Assembly: GCA_014360205.1 (NCBI GenBank)
Contig: JACIXZ010000002.1
Location: 1 to 64,000, forward strand
Length of the DNA stretch: 64,000 nt
Source of the DNA: Tissierellales bacterium
GTDB taxonomy: Bacteria; Bacillota; Clostridia; Tissierellales; Tissierellaceae
Direction: 5' to 3'
The position numbers and the translations under genes were made by a program. Below are positions 46,683 to 56,042 of the stretch, in pieces. Position 1 is the first letter of the stretch, and the number at the start of each line of letters is the position of its first letter. The notes below the pieces were generated by a model, which searched no databases, had not been told where the DNA came from, and saw only the letters and a list, made by a program, of their open reading frames with translations.

Positions 46683-49515
46683 AAGGATTTTCTCCTTCGA
46701 CAGGAGTCTCGTTATTATTTCCTCCATTCCCATTTGGATTTTCAGGATCGAAAGGAATGATAGGAGAATCCGGTTCCTCAATAGGAGGTAATATTATTGT
46801 TGATTCATTATGATCTGTGCATATTTCAGTAGGAGCTTCATAATCAAAATCAAGAGGAACTATTCCATTATTATCAGCAGGATTATAAGGCGGATTACGT
46901 CTTATAAATACCCTTGTCGCTAAATTTTCTTCAGGACAAAACTCGTTAGCAATCTTACCATTAGTTGTATCTATTGTTAATTCTATATGTGTTTCACAAA
47001 TTGAAGTTGGTTCTGTCCCTCTTACAAAATACTCGTCTCTAATTGTTCCTCTAGGATCCTTATGGCAATGTTCAGAAGGCAGCAATCCAGATTGTGTACA
47101 AATTGTCTGTGTAACTATTCCTTCAGGCACTGGATAACTCATTTTACTTTCTAACCCCTCGTGAATAACGGTATTAATATGTTTCCAAAGAGTTGCCACT
47201 GTTGAACTACCCTTAGATAGTGTTATTTTAGGAGTATCATTACCTATCCAAGTCCCTGTAACATAATATGGCGTATAACCTACAAACCATATATCTGCTT
47301 GATTTTGAGTAGTACCAGTTTTACCAGCTACAACCATATTTGGCATTTTTGCTCTTGAAGCAAGACCATTTGATACTGTGGTTCTTAAGATATCTCCCAT
47401 TATAAATGCAACTTGTTCTGAAGTGATACGGGTTTCTTCTGGAACATTATCAATTAGAATATTTCCATTTTTATCTAGAACTTTGGTGAATGATATAGGT
47501 TCAACATATACACCTTTATTAGCTATAGCACCATAACCTGCAGTTAATTCCAATGGAGTAAGACCATTACTCATACCTCCTAATCCTAAAGCCGCAAGGT
47601 TTTCATCGTTTATGTTTGGATTATCTTTTGCTCTAACTATACTATCATTAATATTAAGTTTATCTAAGAATTCTAAAGAAGTGTTTATGCCGATGTCTTG
47701 TAAAACTTTTACTGCATTTACATTAACTGACTGCTCAACACTTTTTCTTAATGTATGAAGACCTCTATACCCGGAATACCAGTTTTTAGGCCAAATTTCT
47801 CCACTTGAATTATAAAATGGGATATCATCAATTACACTTGCTGCTGTATACGATGAATTAAGCGCTGGCCAATATACAGATAGTGGTTTTATAGCAGAAC
47901 CTGGCTGCCTCTTTGAATCAGTGGCTCTATTCAAAATACGTGAACCTTTAACATCTCTGCCACCGACTACCGCTTTTATATGTCCAGTTTTGTAATCTAT
48001 AGTTATCGTGGCTGATTGAGGTTGAACAATTCCTTCTTTTTGCACATAATAGTATTTATTATTTAATATTAAGTTGTCATCAATTATTTGATAAAAATCA
48101 CTTTTGCTATCTAGATAAGACTTATCAATTATAATTTTACCATTTTCAACCTTGTAAATATCTTCATCCAACATAACAGATCCAACAGTGTGGGTAACTA
48201 AATTCTTCTTTTCGTCAATAGTGTAAAAATCTGCAATATCAAAGTGTTTTGCATAAGGGGTAACCTTCTTTGAATCTATAATTAAATTCCCGTTTTCAAA
48301 AGAATATTCTCCAGATTTTAATATCAAATTATTATCATCATCCATCAGATTGCTTTTTTTATAGAAGATTATATTATCATTTGAATCAATAATATCTCCT
48401 GACCTATTGCTTGACCAATCTATTAATACAGGATTTTTATAATTTTGAGTATCTCCAAATAATATTTCAACAAAATTATCGTATATGTTTTCTAATTGTC
48501 TTTGCATATTCAAATCGATTGTAGAATATATACTTAATCCTCCAGTATACAATAAATCTTGTGCTTGCTCAAATGTAAACCCTTTATCTTCTATCAATTT
48601 ATCGATTACATCTTTTTTAACCATATCAGTGAAATATGAAGAAATATCATTTAATTTTTTTTGCTCAGGTTTTAGGCTGCTTTTCATATCTTGATTTAAA
48701 GCCTCTTCATATTCAGTTTGGCTAATTTTACCAAGTTCAAGCATTTTATTTAGAACTATTCTTTGCCTTTTAACAGATTCTTCATTAAAAACACAAATAT
48801 ATTTTTCTCCTAAGACTTCTATTTCTCCTACTTCGAAGTGTTTCTCAGGGTCGAAATCTTCTGGTTTTACCCTATAATATGGCTGATAGTTAGCAGTGCT
48901 TTTAACTATTCCAGCAATCATAGCAGCTTCAGCCAATGTCAATTCTTCAACATCTTTAGAAAAATATGTTCTAGAAGCTTCTTGAACCCCATAGGCATTT
49001 TGACCAAAATAGTTTCTATTTAAATAAGCTTCAAGAATCTGATCTTTTGACAAGACTTTCTCTACTTGCAACGCTAAATAAGCTTCTTTAATTTTTCTTG
49101 TAATTGAAATGTCGTTATTTAAGTAAACATTTTTAACTAATTGTTGTGTGATTGTACTACCACCACGTAAACTTCCCTTAGTTATATTATCAATTAATGC
49201 AGCACCTATTCCTCTTATATCTACACCAGGATGTTCAAAAAACCTTTCATCCTCAATTGCAACAAATGCATCTATTAAATGTTTTGGCATCTTTGTTATG
49301 CTTACTACAGTTCTTAATTCCTCAGCTTGTATTTTTTCCACTAAATTTCCTTCTAAATCATATATAGTTGAAGTTTGATTTAAAGATGAAACTATAGTTG
49401 TAGGGTCAATCTCAGGAACTTCACTGATTATACCCACAACCCCCATACCTACTACGCCAGTTGTTAGTATGCCCACAAATAACAATGACAATAATATTAT
49501 TTTAAGAGTTTTCAA
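46681..49515 (-). CDS. Class A penicillin-binding protein 1A
   Basis: This 944-residue bifunctional peptidoglycan glycosyltransferase/transpeptidase has a short cytoplasmic start and a membrane helix (about 4-27). The GT51 domain carries EDERFFEHPGVD, GGSTITQQLVKN and AYLNRNYFG. A long insert (about 340-490) precedes the transpeptidase with Ser-x-x-Lys (RQPGSAIKPL), SxN (EQSVNVNAV) and KTGT (GKTGTTQNQADIWFVGYTP). A C-terminal tail with several Cys is rich in Pro/Gly/Asn. The start is TTG (complement of 49513-49515). The insert and tail are typical of clostridial PBP1A, but their role is unclear. Confidence 0.95.
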   Translation of the reverse strand: MKTLKIILLSLLFVGILTTGVVGMGVVGIISEVPEIDPTTIVSSLNQTSTIYDLEGNLVEKIQAEELRTVVSITKMPKHLIDAFVAIEDERFFEHPGVDIRGIGAALIDNITKGSLRGGSTITQQLVKNVYLNNDISITRKIKEAYLALQVEKVLSKDQILEAYLNRNYFGQNAYGVQEASRTYFSKDVEELTLAEAAMIAGIVKSTANYQPYYRVKPEDFDPEKHFEVGEIEVLGEKYICVFNEESVKRQRIVLNKMLELGKISQTEYEEALNQDMKSSLKPEQKKLNDISSYFTDMVKKDVIDKLIEDKGFTFEQAQDLLYTGGLSIYSTIDLNMQRQLENIYDNFVEILFGDTQNYKNPVLIDWSSNRSGDIIDSNDNIIFYKKSNLMDDDNNLILKSGEYSFENGNLIIDSKKVTPYAKHFDIADFYTIDEKKNLVTHTVGSVMLDEDIYKVENGKIIIDKSYLDSKSDFYQIIDDNLILNNKYYYVQKEGIVQPQSATITIDYKTGHIKAVVGGRDVKGSRILNRATDSKRQPGSAIKPLSVYWPALNSSYTAASVIDDIPFYNSSGEIWPKNWYSGYRGLHTLRKSVEQSVNVNAVKVLQDIGINTSLEFLDKLNINDSIVRAKDNPNINDENLAALGLGGMSNGLTPLELTAGYGAIANKGVYVEPISFTKVLDKNGNILIDNVPEETRITSEQVAFIMGDILRTTVSNGLASRAKMPNMVVAGKTGTTQNQADIWFVGYTPYYVTGTWIGNDTPKITLSKGSSTVATLWKHINTVIHEGLESKMSYPVPEGIVTQTICTQSGLLPSEHCHKDPRGTIRDEYFVRGTEPTSICETHIELTIDTTNGKIANEFCPEENLATRVFIRRNPPYNPADNNGIVPLDFDYEAPTEICTDHNESTIILPPIEEPDSPIIPFDPENPNGNGGNNNETPVEGENP

Positions 49516-49670
49516 ACCAAAGCCCTCGCTTTCTTAAAAAATAAAATGCAACTTATAATATACCTAGTAATTATAACACAATATTCAATTATATAAAAGT
49601 GTTGCCAATATAGTGTATTTATGTAGTATAATGAGATTGTTAATACCAGATTTTAAAGTGAGGATTATTT

Positions 49671-50765
49671 ATGGAAAATACATTATTAGTGGCAGTGGAA
49701 TTACCTGGAGAAGATATAGAAACATCTCTTGATGAATTGAATGAATTAGTAAAAGCAGCTGGAGGTAAAGTTGTCGCAAGTGTCGTTCAGAAAAGAGATA
49801 AAATAGATGCGAAATTTTTTATCGGCAGTGGTAAAGTCGAAGAGATCAAGGATATCTCTAAAAAGACCGATATTGATTTAATCGTATTCAATAATGAACT
49901 TTCACCTGCACAATTAAGGAATCTCGAAGAAGCTATTGAAATAAAAATTATTGATAGAACAATGTTAATATTAGACATTTTTTCTAAAAGAGCTGTTACT
50001 AAAGAGGGGAAACTACAAGTGGAGTTAGCTCAACTCAAATATATTCTACCCAGATTAACAGGGATGAGAGATTATTTATCGAGAGAAGGAGGAGGAATAG
50101 GTACTAGAGGGCCAGGGGAACAAAAGCTTGAAATCGATAGAAGGCATATACAAAAGAAAATAAATACAATTGAAATCAAATTGAAACAGATTGAAAAAGA
50201 AAGAGAAATAAAGAGAAATAAAAGGAATTCATCAAATTTACCTGTTGTTGCTTTGGTAGGTTATACAAATTCTGGGAAATCTACTATTCTTAACAACATA
50301 ATAAGGAAGCACTCTTCTAAAGACAAATCGGTTTATGCAAAAGATATGTTATTTGCTACTTTAGATACAGCACATAGAAAAGCTAGACTGGAAAATGGAG
50401 ATGAAGTTATTTTTGTAGATACTGTTGGTTTTGTATCAAATCTACCAACAAAACTTGTTGAAGCATTTAAAAGCACACTAGAAGAAATAAAATATGCTGA
50501 TCTTTTAGTGCATGTAATAGATATTTCTAATAAAAATATAGATCTACAAATTAAAACAACTATGGATATTATAAAAGATTTAGGAGCAAATCAAATTCCA
50601 ATAATCAATGTATTTAATAAAACTGATAAAGTCTCAAATAATGATATATTAGTAAATTTGGAAAACATTGGAGAAAAAATATATATATCTGCGTTAGATG
50701 ACAAAGACATAAGTTACTTATTAAATGTAATAACTGAAAGACTAAAAGACATAAAGTCAATTTAA
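49671..50765 (+). CDS. hflX: GTPase HflX
   Basis: This 364-residue ribosome-splitting GTPase of the Obg-HflX superfamily has an N-terminal HflX domain (GAKVVASVVQKRDKIDAKFFIG-like region, split here as FFIGSGKVEEI). The helical linker contains LSREGGGIGTRGPGEQKLE, followed by the G domain: G1 GYTNSGKST, G3 DTVGFVSNLP, G4 NKTD. The ATG follows GTGAGGA. It is divergent from the PBP1A gene. Confidence 0.96.
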   Translation: MENTLLVAVELPGEDIETSLDELNELVKAAGGKVVASVVQKRDKIDAKFFIGSGKVEEIKDISKKTDIDLIVFNNELSPAQLRNLEEAIEIKIIDRTMLILDIFSKRAVTKEGKLQVELAQLKYILPRLTGMRDYLSREGGGIGTRGPGEQKLEIDRRHIQKKINTIEIKLKQIEKEREIKRNKRNSSNLPVVALVGYTNSGKSTILNNIIRKHSSKDKSVYAKDMLFATLDTAHRKARLENGDEVIFVDTVGFVSNLPTKLVEAFKSTLEEIKYADLLVHVIDISNKNIDLQIKTTMDIIKDLGANQIPIINVFNKTDKVSNNDILVNLENIGEKIYISALDDKDISYLLNVITERLKDIKSI

Positions 50766-50796
50766 CTTTTATTTATTCATGGTAAGAGGATGATTT

Positions 50797-51441
50797 ATGA
50801 AGAACTTAATTTTCAAAACATTATATCAAAATTCAAAAATAGAATTAGATATCTATAAATCTAAATTCATAGCTTCAGCATATCCGGTAAAAAGTCAAAT
50901 AGAAGCTATTAATAGAATAGAAGAAATTTCAAAGGTTTACCATGATGCAACTCATAATTGCTATGCATATATTATATCTGATGAAACAAATTTATATGAA
51001 AAATTTTCTGATGACGGAGAACCGTCAGGAACAGCTGGATTACCAATCCTTCAAACATTAAAAAATAAAAGCTTGATAAATTCTTTAATAATTGTAACTC
51101 GTTATTATGGAGGGATAAAACTTGGCAAAGGAGGGTTGGTAAGAGCATATACTAATGCATCCTTGTTGGCAATCGAAAATTCAAAAATTGCAATAATGAA
51201 AAAACATTGTATATATAATATAGAAATAAACTATAATTACAAAAATATCATAGATAAAATAATAAAAGATAATAATTTATTCTTAGAAAATGTTATTTAC
51301 TTGGAAAAAATATCAATGATAATTAATATTGATATGGAAATTGAAGATAAAATAATAAAAAAAATGATAAGTGCAACGAATGGTGAAATAAAATATGAAA
51401 AAATAAGCACAACATATAAATCGATTGCGTTTGAATACTAA
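50797..51441 (+). CDS. YigZ/IMPACT family protein
   Basis: This 214-residue protein has the UPF0029/IMPACT N-terminal domain (SKFIASAYPVKSQIEA, THNCYAYI, SDDGEPSGTAGLPIL, ITRYYGG-type RYYGGIKLGKGGLVRAY) and the DUF1949-like C-terminal domain. Bacterial YigZ function is not settled; the eukaryotic relative IMPACT regulates translation. The start ATG has AAGAGGA upstream. It is 31 bp after hflX. Confidence 0.9.
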   Translation: MKNLIFKTLYQNSKIELDIYKSKFIASAYPVKSQIEAINRIEEISKVYHDATHNCYAYIISDETNLYEKFSDDGEPSGTAGLPILQTLKNKSLINSLIIVTRYYGGIKLGKGGLVRAYTNASLLAIENSKIAIMKKHCIYNIEINYNYKNIIDKIIKDNNLFLENVIYLEKISMIINIDMEIEDKIIKKMISATNGEIKYEKISTTYKSIAFEY

Positions 51442-51477
51442 AAAAATATGGGTATATATTAACTCGAGGTGATTAAG

Positions 51478-51882
51478 ATGAGAGGATATGAAAGCTTAAA
51501 GGAACAAATGTTAAATCTTAAAAATTGGGCAGTGGTTGGGGTAACTGCAAAACAAGATAGGTATGGGTATAAAATATGGAAGATACTTCAGGAGCACGGA
51601 TACAATGTTTATGGAGTAAGCCCTAATTATGAAGAAATAGAAGGGATTAAAATTTATCATACTATAAGTGATATTCCTGATAATATTGATGTCGTAGATA
51701 TGGTAGTAGCACCAAGAATTAGCATAAATATATTGGATGAAATAAAGCAGAATGGAATAGAACTAGTTTTTTTTCAACCAGGCTCTTATGATGAAGAAGT
51801 TTTAAAAAAGGCAGATGAATTAGGTTTGTCATATATAATAGAAGATTGTATTTATGCAACTTTGAAAGCAATGGAAAAATAA
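51478..51882 (+). CDS. CoA-binding domain protein (YccU type)
   Basis: This 134-residue protein is a single Rossmann-like CoA-binding domain (NWAVVGVTAKQDRYGYKIWKIL, GVSPNYEEIEG, IEDCIYATL), of the free-standing YccU family. The cellular role is unknown. ATG 51478 with CGAGGTGATT upstream is taken as the start. The neighbouring gene nadE begins 25 bp later. Confidence 0.9.
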   Translation: MRGYESLKEQMLNLKNWAVVGVTAKQDRYGYKIWKILQEHGYNVYGVSPNYEEIEGIKIYHTISDIPDNIDVVDMVVAPRISINILDEIKQNGIELVFFQPGSYDEEVLKKADELGLSYIIEDCIYATLKAMEK

Positions 51883-51907
51883 ATTTATCAGTCAAGGGAG
51901 TGAAATA

Positions 51908-52639
51908 ATGAAGGACCCGAATAAGGAAATTGAGGGAATTGTTGAATGGTTAAGAGAAAAAGTAACATCAGCAGGTGCTAAGGGTTTAGTTTTTGGGCTC
52001 AGTGGAGGTATAGATTCTTCTGTCATAGCAGGTTTAAGCAAATTAGCTTTTCCTAGCGAATCACTTGGTGTAATAATGCCAATAAATAGCAATGTACAAG
52101 ATGAAAGCGATGCCCTTTTAGTTGCGAAAACTTTGGATTTAGATACTATAAATATAGATTTAAGTGGAATATACCAAAGTTTTCTTAAGTCATTGCCATT
52201 TGAAGGAGAAAATCCGATGGCAAAAGCAAATTTAAAGCCTAGACTTAGAATGATGACTTTATATTTTTTTGCTCAAGAAATGAATTACTTAGTATGCGGT
52301 TCAAGCAATAAATCAGAATTGGAAATAGGCTATTTTACTAAATATGGAGATAGCGGTGTTGATTTGTTGCCGTTAGCTGATTTTGTAAAATCAGAAATTA
52401 GACAACTAGCTGAAGAATTAAAAATTCCAAGGGATATAATTGTTAAAGCTCCTTCAGCAGGATTATGGGAAGGACAAACTGACGAAAAAGAATTAGGATT
52501 TAGTTACGATATATTAGACAAATATATCAGAACTGGAGAAGGCCCAGAGGAAATAGTTAAAAAAATTAAGGAATTAAACATGAAATCTCAACATAAAAGA
52601 GAATTTCCTCCTATTTATAAAAAAATTAGTGAAAATTGA
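51908..52639 (+). CDS. nadE: NAD synthetase (ammonia-dependent)
   Basis: This 243-residue NAD+ synthetase catalyses the last step of NAD synthesis (deamido-NAD + ATP + NH3). The PP-loop is GLSGGIDSSVIAGL, with CGSSNKSELEIGYFTKYGD and LPLADFVKSEIR. No N-terminal glutaminase domain is present, so it should use ammonia. Short form, normal for the family. The ATG follows GGGAGTGA. Confidence 0.95.
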   Translation: MKDPNKEIEGIVEWLREKVTSAGAKGLVFGLSGGIDSSVIAGLSKLAFPSESLGVIMPINSNVQDESDALLVAKTLDLDTINIDLSGIYQSFLKSLPFEGENPMAKANLKPRLRMMTLYFFAQEMNYLVCGSSNKSELEIGYFTKYGDSGVDLLPLADFVKSEIRQLAEELKIPRDIIVKAPSAGLWEGQTDEKELGFSYDILDKYIRTGEGPEEIVKKIKELNMKSQHKREFPPIYKKISEN

Positions 52640-52690
52640 TCTCTCTTGTGCTAGAATATATGAGTTAGTGAATAAAAGGAGAGGTGCTAT

Positions 52691-53428
52691 ATGTCAGGAC
52701 ATTCTAAGTGGAACAATATTAAAAATAAAAAAGGTAAAGAAGATGCTAGAAAAGGAAAAGTTTTTACTAAACTAGCTAGATACATCATGGTAGCAGCCAA
52801 AGAAGGAGGCCCTGATCCAGACTATAATCCTTCCCTTAAAGCAGCTATTGAAAAGGCTAAAGCTGAAAATATGCCTAACGAGAATATCGAAAGAGCTATA
52901 AAAAAAGGGACAGGAGAATTAGGTAATCAAGTATTTGAGGAAATAATGTATGAAGGATATGGGCCATCAGGTATAGCCTTAATGGTTAGTTGTTTAACTG
53001 ATAACAGAAATAGGACTGCATCAGAAGTAAGACATGCTTTTGATAAATTCGGTGGAAACTTAGGACAAACTGGTTCAGTTTCATATTTATTTGATAGGAA
53101 AGGAATATTGGCCATAGAAAAAGATGATAACATTGATGAAGATGAGTTGACATTGTTGGCAATAGATTTAGGAGCAGAAGATATATATATAGAAGAAGGC
53201 GGATATCAGATAATAACTGACCCTAAAAACTTTTCTAAAGTAGAAGATGGGTTAAAGGAAGCTGGCTATAATTTTATAATGGCTGAAATTTCTTATATCC
53301 CTCAAACAACCATAACTTTAACAGATGAAAAAGACATAAAGAATATGAATCGTTTACTTGAAATATTAGAAGATAATGATGATGTTCAGGAAGTCTATCA
53401 TAACTGGGAGATGCCTGAAGAAGAATAA
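52691..53428 (+). CDS. YebC/PmpR family transcriptional regulator
   Basis: This 245-residue protein has the conserved [19 protein letters not shown] start, followed by the three-domain YebC fold ([55 protein letters not shown]). YebC proteins have been described both as DNA-binding regulators and as factors that help ribosomes on polyproline; which applies here is not decided. The ATG is preceded by GGAGAGG. Confidence 0.95.
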   Translation: MSGHSKWNNIKNKKGKEDARKGKVFTKLARYIMVAAKEGGPDPDYNPSLKAAIEKAKAENMPNENIERAIKKGTGELGNQVFEEIMYEGYGPSGIALMVSCLTDNRNRTASEVRHAFDKFGGNLGQTGSVSYLFDRKGILAIEKDDNIDEDELTLLAIDLGAEDIYIEEGGYQIITDPKNFSKVEDGLKEAGYNFIMAEISYIPQTTITLTDEKDIKNMNRLLEILEDNDDVQEVYHNWEMPEEE

Positions 53429-53442
53429 AAGGGGGATCTCCA

Positions 53443-54120
53443 ATGAAAAAAATAGACTATGTATTATTAGTTATATTGATTATAAGCATTTCTATTTTTG
53501 CATTAATTACAGCACTAGAAAACAATGCATATAATTTAGATTATTACATGGAATCCTATTCAAAGAATAATGTATATGAAATAACTAACAAATCATATGA
53601 TGAGCTAGAAACAATATCTAAGAAGATAATTGAAGTAATAAAAGGCAATGCAGATGCAAATGAACTTGAGCCATATTTCAATCAAAAAGAAATTCATCAT
53701 ATGAGAGATGTCCAAGGTTTGTTTAACATAGCTAAGATATTGAAACTAATATCAGCTATTTTAATTATTATTTTAATTTTTTATTTTTTGAAAAAAGAAA
53801 AAGCAAATATAATGGGTAAATGGATAGGATTAGGGCTAGCGGTTAATTATTTCATTCTATTAATTCTTTTTATACTAGTTACTACTGATTTTAACAGATA
53901 CTTCATAAAGTTCCATGAATTATTTTTTAGTAATGACTTATGGATTTTAGATCCAAGTAAAGATTTACTAATCCAATTAATGCCAGAAGCTTTTTTTACT
54001 GATATTATCATCAAAATTTTAATCAGATTTATAGTATATATTTTGATAGCTCAATTCATAGGTTATATTTTTTATAAAAAAGGCTTATATAATATACCGT
54101 CATTTAAAAAGACAAAATGA
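53443..54120 (+). CDS. Integral membrane protein, DUF1461-like
   Basis: This 225-residue protein has four predicted membrane helices (about 4-24, 90-112, 122-145, 183-207). An extracytoplasmic stretch between helices 1 and 2 contains QKEIHHMRDVQGLF, which resembles the conserved His/Asp motif of the DUF1461 (TIGR01906) family. The function of that family is unknown. It lies 14 bp after the yebC-like gene behind GGGGGA, so they are probably cotranscribed. Family assignment is by motif memory and not certain. Confidence 0.7.
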   Translation: MKKIDYVLLVILIISISIFALITALENNAYNLDYYMESYSKNNVYEITNKSYDELETISKKIIEVIKGNADANELEPYFNQKEIHHMRDVQGLFNIAKILKLISAILIIILIFYFLKKEKANIMGKWIGLGLAVNYFILLILFILVTTDFNRYFIKFHELFFSNDLWILDPSKDLLIQLMPEAFFTDIIIKILIRFIVYILIAQFIGYIFYKKGLYNIPSFKKTK

Positions 54121-54154
54121 TATTTATTTTTAATAATAAATATAATAATTACAT

Positions 54155-54246
54155 GACAGAGTAGGTATAGAGCGTTAAGTGCTTGAGGATGGGAAGTTGC
54201 TTCAAGACGAAAGATATTTCTGCGATTCTATGCCGCATCCGCTGTC
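54155..54246 (+). promoter_or_regulatory. THF riboswitch aptamer upstream of folT
   Basis: The region matches the tetrahydrofolate riboswitch: closing stem GACAG (54155-54159) with CTGTC (54242-54246), the internal GAG-TAGG segment, the conserved GCGTTAAGTG, GATGGGA, the ACGAAAGAT stretch and the TGCCGCATCCGCTG 3' core. This class senses reduced folates and controls folT. It sits in the leader of the folate transporter gene, which supports the assignment. Confidence 0.85.
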
Positions 54247-54295
54247 GATTAAAGGCTTTCTTTAGTCGACAGTTACTGTCAACTAAAGAAAGGAG
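54242..54295 (+). promoter_or_regulatory. Expression platform with two mutually exclusive hairpins
   Basis: Hairpin A pairs 54256-54266 with 54282-54292 (11 bp) and 54268-54272 with 54276-54280, covering the start of the AAAGGAG ribosome site of folT. Hairpin B pairs 54242-54254 with 54260-54272 (13 bp, one wobble) and uses the aptamer's own 3' closing strand. Binding of folate should favour the aptamer stem, exclude B, allow A and block translation. No U-run follows A, so control is likely translational. Confidence 0.75.
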
Positions 54296-54301
54296 ATTTA
54301 T

Positions 54302-54856
54302 ATGGAAAAGAAAAAAAACAAAATAAGTTTAGCAATAATGGTTAGAGCAGGATTCTTAGTAGCAATATCTATTGTTATGACAAGATTCGCATACGTAATG
54401 CTTCCGGTTGCTGGGGTTGGTGCACTTAGAATTAGTTTTGGGGAAGTCCCACTAATGATTTCAGGAGTAATGTTTGGCCCAATGGTAGGCGCATTAACTG
54501 GTATAGCAGCAGATTTAATTGGATTTCTAATTAATCCTCAAGGACCATATTATCCAGGGTTTACCTTAAGTTCAGCGCTTTGGGGAATTATACCAGGATT
54601 ATTTGTAATTTATTTCAAGAGCAGGAAAAATGATGAAAACATTTATTCTTTTAATAAAATGTTGATAATTGCTTTTGTAACAACCATTATAGTTTCTGTT
54701 TTATTAAATACTTTATGGCTTTCACAATTATTTGGCAGAGGATTTATGGTATTACTACCTACAAGACTTATTGCAAGTATAATAAATATACCAATCTACG
54801 CTTTTGTTATTTCTTATCTTATGAAATATTTAAAACAATTTGCAAATTTAGATTAA
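54302..54856 (+). CDS. folT: Folate ECF transporter S component FolT
   Basis: This 184-residue membrane substrate-binding subunit of an energy-coupling-factor transporter has about six helices. The conserved start KISLAIMVRAGFLVAISIVMTR is followed by VGALRISFGEVPLMISGVMFGP and GPYYPGFTLSSALWGIIPGL, as in the folate family. The ECF module (two ATPases and EcfT) is not in this window and is presumably shared. The THF riboswitch upstream supports folate as substrate. AAAGGAG lies 6 nt before the ATG and is part of the switch hairpin. Confidence 0.92.
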   Translation: MEKKKNKISLAIMVRAGFLVAISIVMTRFAYVMLPVAGVGALRISFGEVPLMISGVMFGPMVGALTGIAADLIGFLINPQGPYYPGFTLSSALWGIIPGLFVIYFKSRKNDENIYSFNKMLIIAFVTTIIVSVLLNTLWLSQLFGRGFMVLLPTRLIASIINIPIYAFVISYLMKYLKQFANLD

Positions 54857-54858
54857 TC

Positions 54859-54890
54859 AGCAATAGGCTTCCATATGGGAGCCTATTGCT
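54859..54890 (+). terminator. Hairpin between folT and aroC
   Basis: A 14-bp stem (54859-54872 with 54877-54890, one wobble, ATAT loop) begins 2 nt after the folT stop. Only TTTAAAG follows, so it is a weak terminator or an mRNA 3'-end stabiliser; aroC starts 17 bp later. Confidence 0.6.
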
Positions 54891-54907
54891 TTAAAGAGGT
54901 GAAAAAT

Positions 54908-56038
54908 ATGCTGAGATTTTTAACAGCAGGAGAATCTCATGGAGAAAAGTTAATTGGTATTTTAGAGGGGATTCCTTCAAATTTAAAAATAGACGAAAAA
55001 TTTATTAACCATGAATTATTAAGAAGAAAAATGGGGTACGGAAGATCTAATAGAATGAAAATAGAATCAGATAAAGTAAAAATATTGTCTGGAATTAATG
55101 AATACTATTATACTACTGGAGCACCTCTGGCATTAGAAATTATTAATTTAGGGAAAGAAATACCAAAGGTTGACTATCTAGAGCCAAGACCTGGACATGC
55201 AGATTTAGCAGGTCTAATAAAATATAATCAGCCTGATGCTAAATACATAATGGAAAGGGCTTCGGCAAGAGAAACAGCCATGCGAACCACTATTGGAGCC
55301 ATCTGCAAGTTATTTTTGTCTGAGTTTGGAATAAAAATATATAGCCATGTAATCTCTATAAATGATGTTGAGTCAAGCACAAACTATTATGATTCTTCTT
55401 CTGATATAGACTATTCAATAGCTGACAATTCTGTTCTTAGGATGATAGATACTAAAGCAGAAAAAGAGGCAGTAGAAAAGATTAATCTTGCTATTAAAAA
55501 TGGTTTTACTTTGGGAGGAAAAGTAGAAATTATTGGTACTGGAGTACCTATTGGGCTAGGCTCTCACATACAGTGGGATAAAAGGCTCGATAGCAAAATT
55601 GCTCAAAGCATGATGAGCATTCCAGGAATAAAATCAGTTGAAATAGGATTAGGCGAAAAAATAAAAAATTTGTATGGTAATTATGCAAATGATGAAGTGT
55701 TTTATGATAAAGTTAGAGGATATTACAGAAAGACAAATTTTTCTGGAGGAATTGAAGGTGGGATGAGCAACGGGGAAGATATTGTTATTCGATTAACTAT
55801 GAAACCTCTTCCAACTCAGGCTAATCCTTTGAAGACAGTTCATATAAATACAAAAGAAGAAACTTTAGCTTTTTCTCAGAGATCTGATGTTTGCGCTGTT
55901 GCTTCAATGTCAATTGTTGCCGAGTCAATGTTGGCAATTTCTTTGTCAGATTCATTTCTGGAAAAGTTTTCTGGGGATTCTTTAGAAGAGACCAAGAAAA
56001 ATTTTACTAATTATAAAAACTATATTGATAAGAGATGA
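54908..56038 (+). CDS. aroC: Chorismate synthase
   Basis: This 376-residue FMN-dependent enzyme makes chorismate from EPSP. The signature GESHGEKLIGILEG is at the start, with GYGRSNRMKIESD, PGHADLAGLIKY, RASARETAMRTTIGA and GGIEGGMSNGEDI. The ATG 54908 has AGAGGTGA upstream. The next gene, aroA, supplies its substrate. Confidence 0.96.
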   Translation: MLRFLTAGESHGEKLIGILEGIPSNLKIDEKFINHELLRRKMGYGRSNRMKIESDKVKILSGINEYYYTTGAPLALEIINLGKEIPKVDYLEPRPGHADLAGLIKYNQPDAKYIMERASARETAMRTTIGAICKLFLSEFGIKIYSHVISINDVESSTNYYDSSSDIDYSIADNSVLRMIDTKAEKEAVEKINLAIKNGFTLGGKVEIIGTGVPIGLGSHIQWDKRLDSKIAQSMMSIPGIKSVEIGLGEKIKNLYGNYANDEVFYDKVRGYYRKTNFSGGIEGGMSNGEDIVIRLTMKPLPTQANPLKTVHINTKEETLAFSQRSDVCAVASMSIVAESMLAISLSDSFLEKFSGDSLEETKKNFTNYKNYIDKR

Positions 56039-56042
56039 TTTT

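Noticed and set aside
54256-54292. Hairpin upstream of folT as a transcription terminator
   Set aside because: No T-run follows; it ends in the ribosome binding site, so translational control is more likely.
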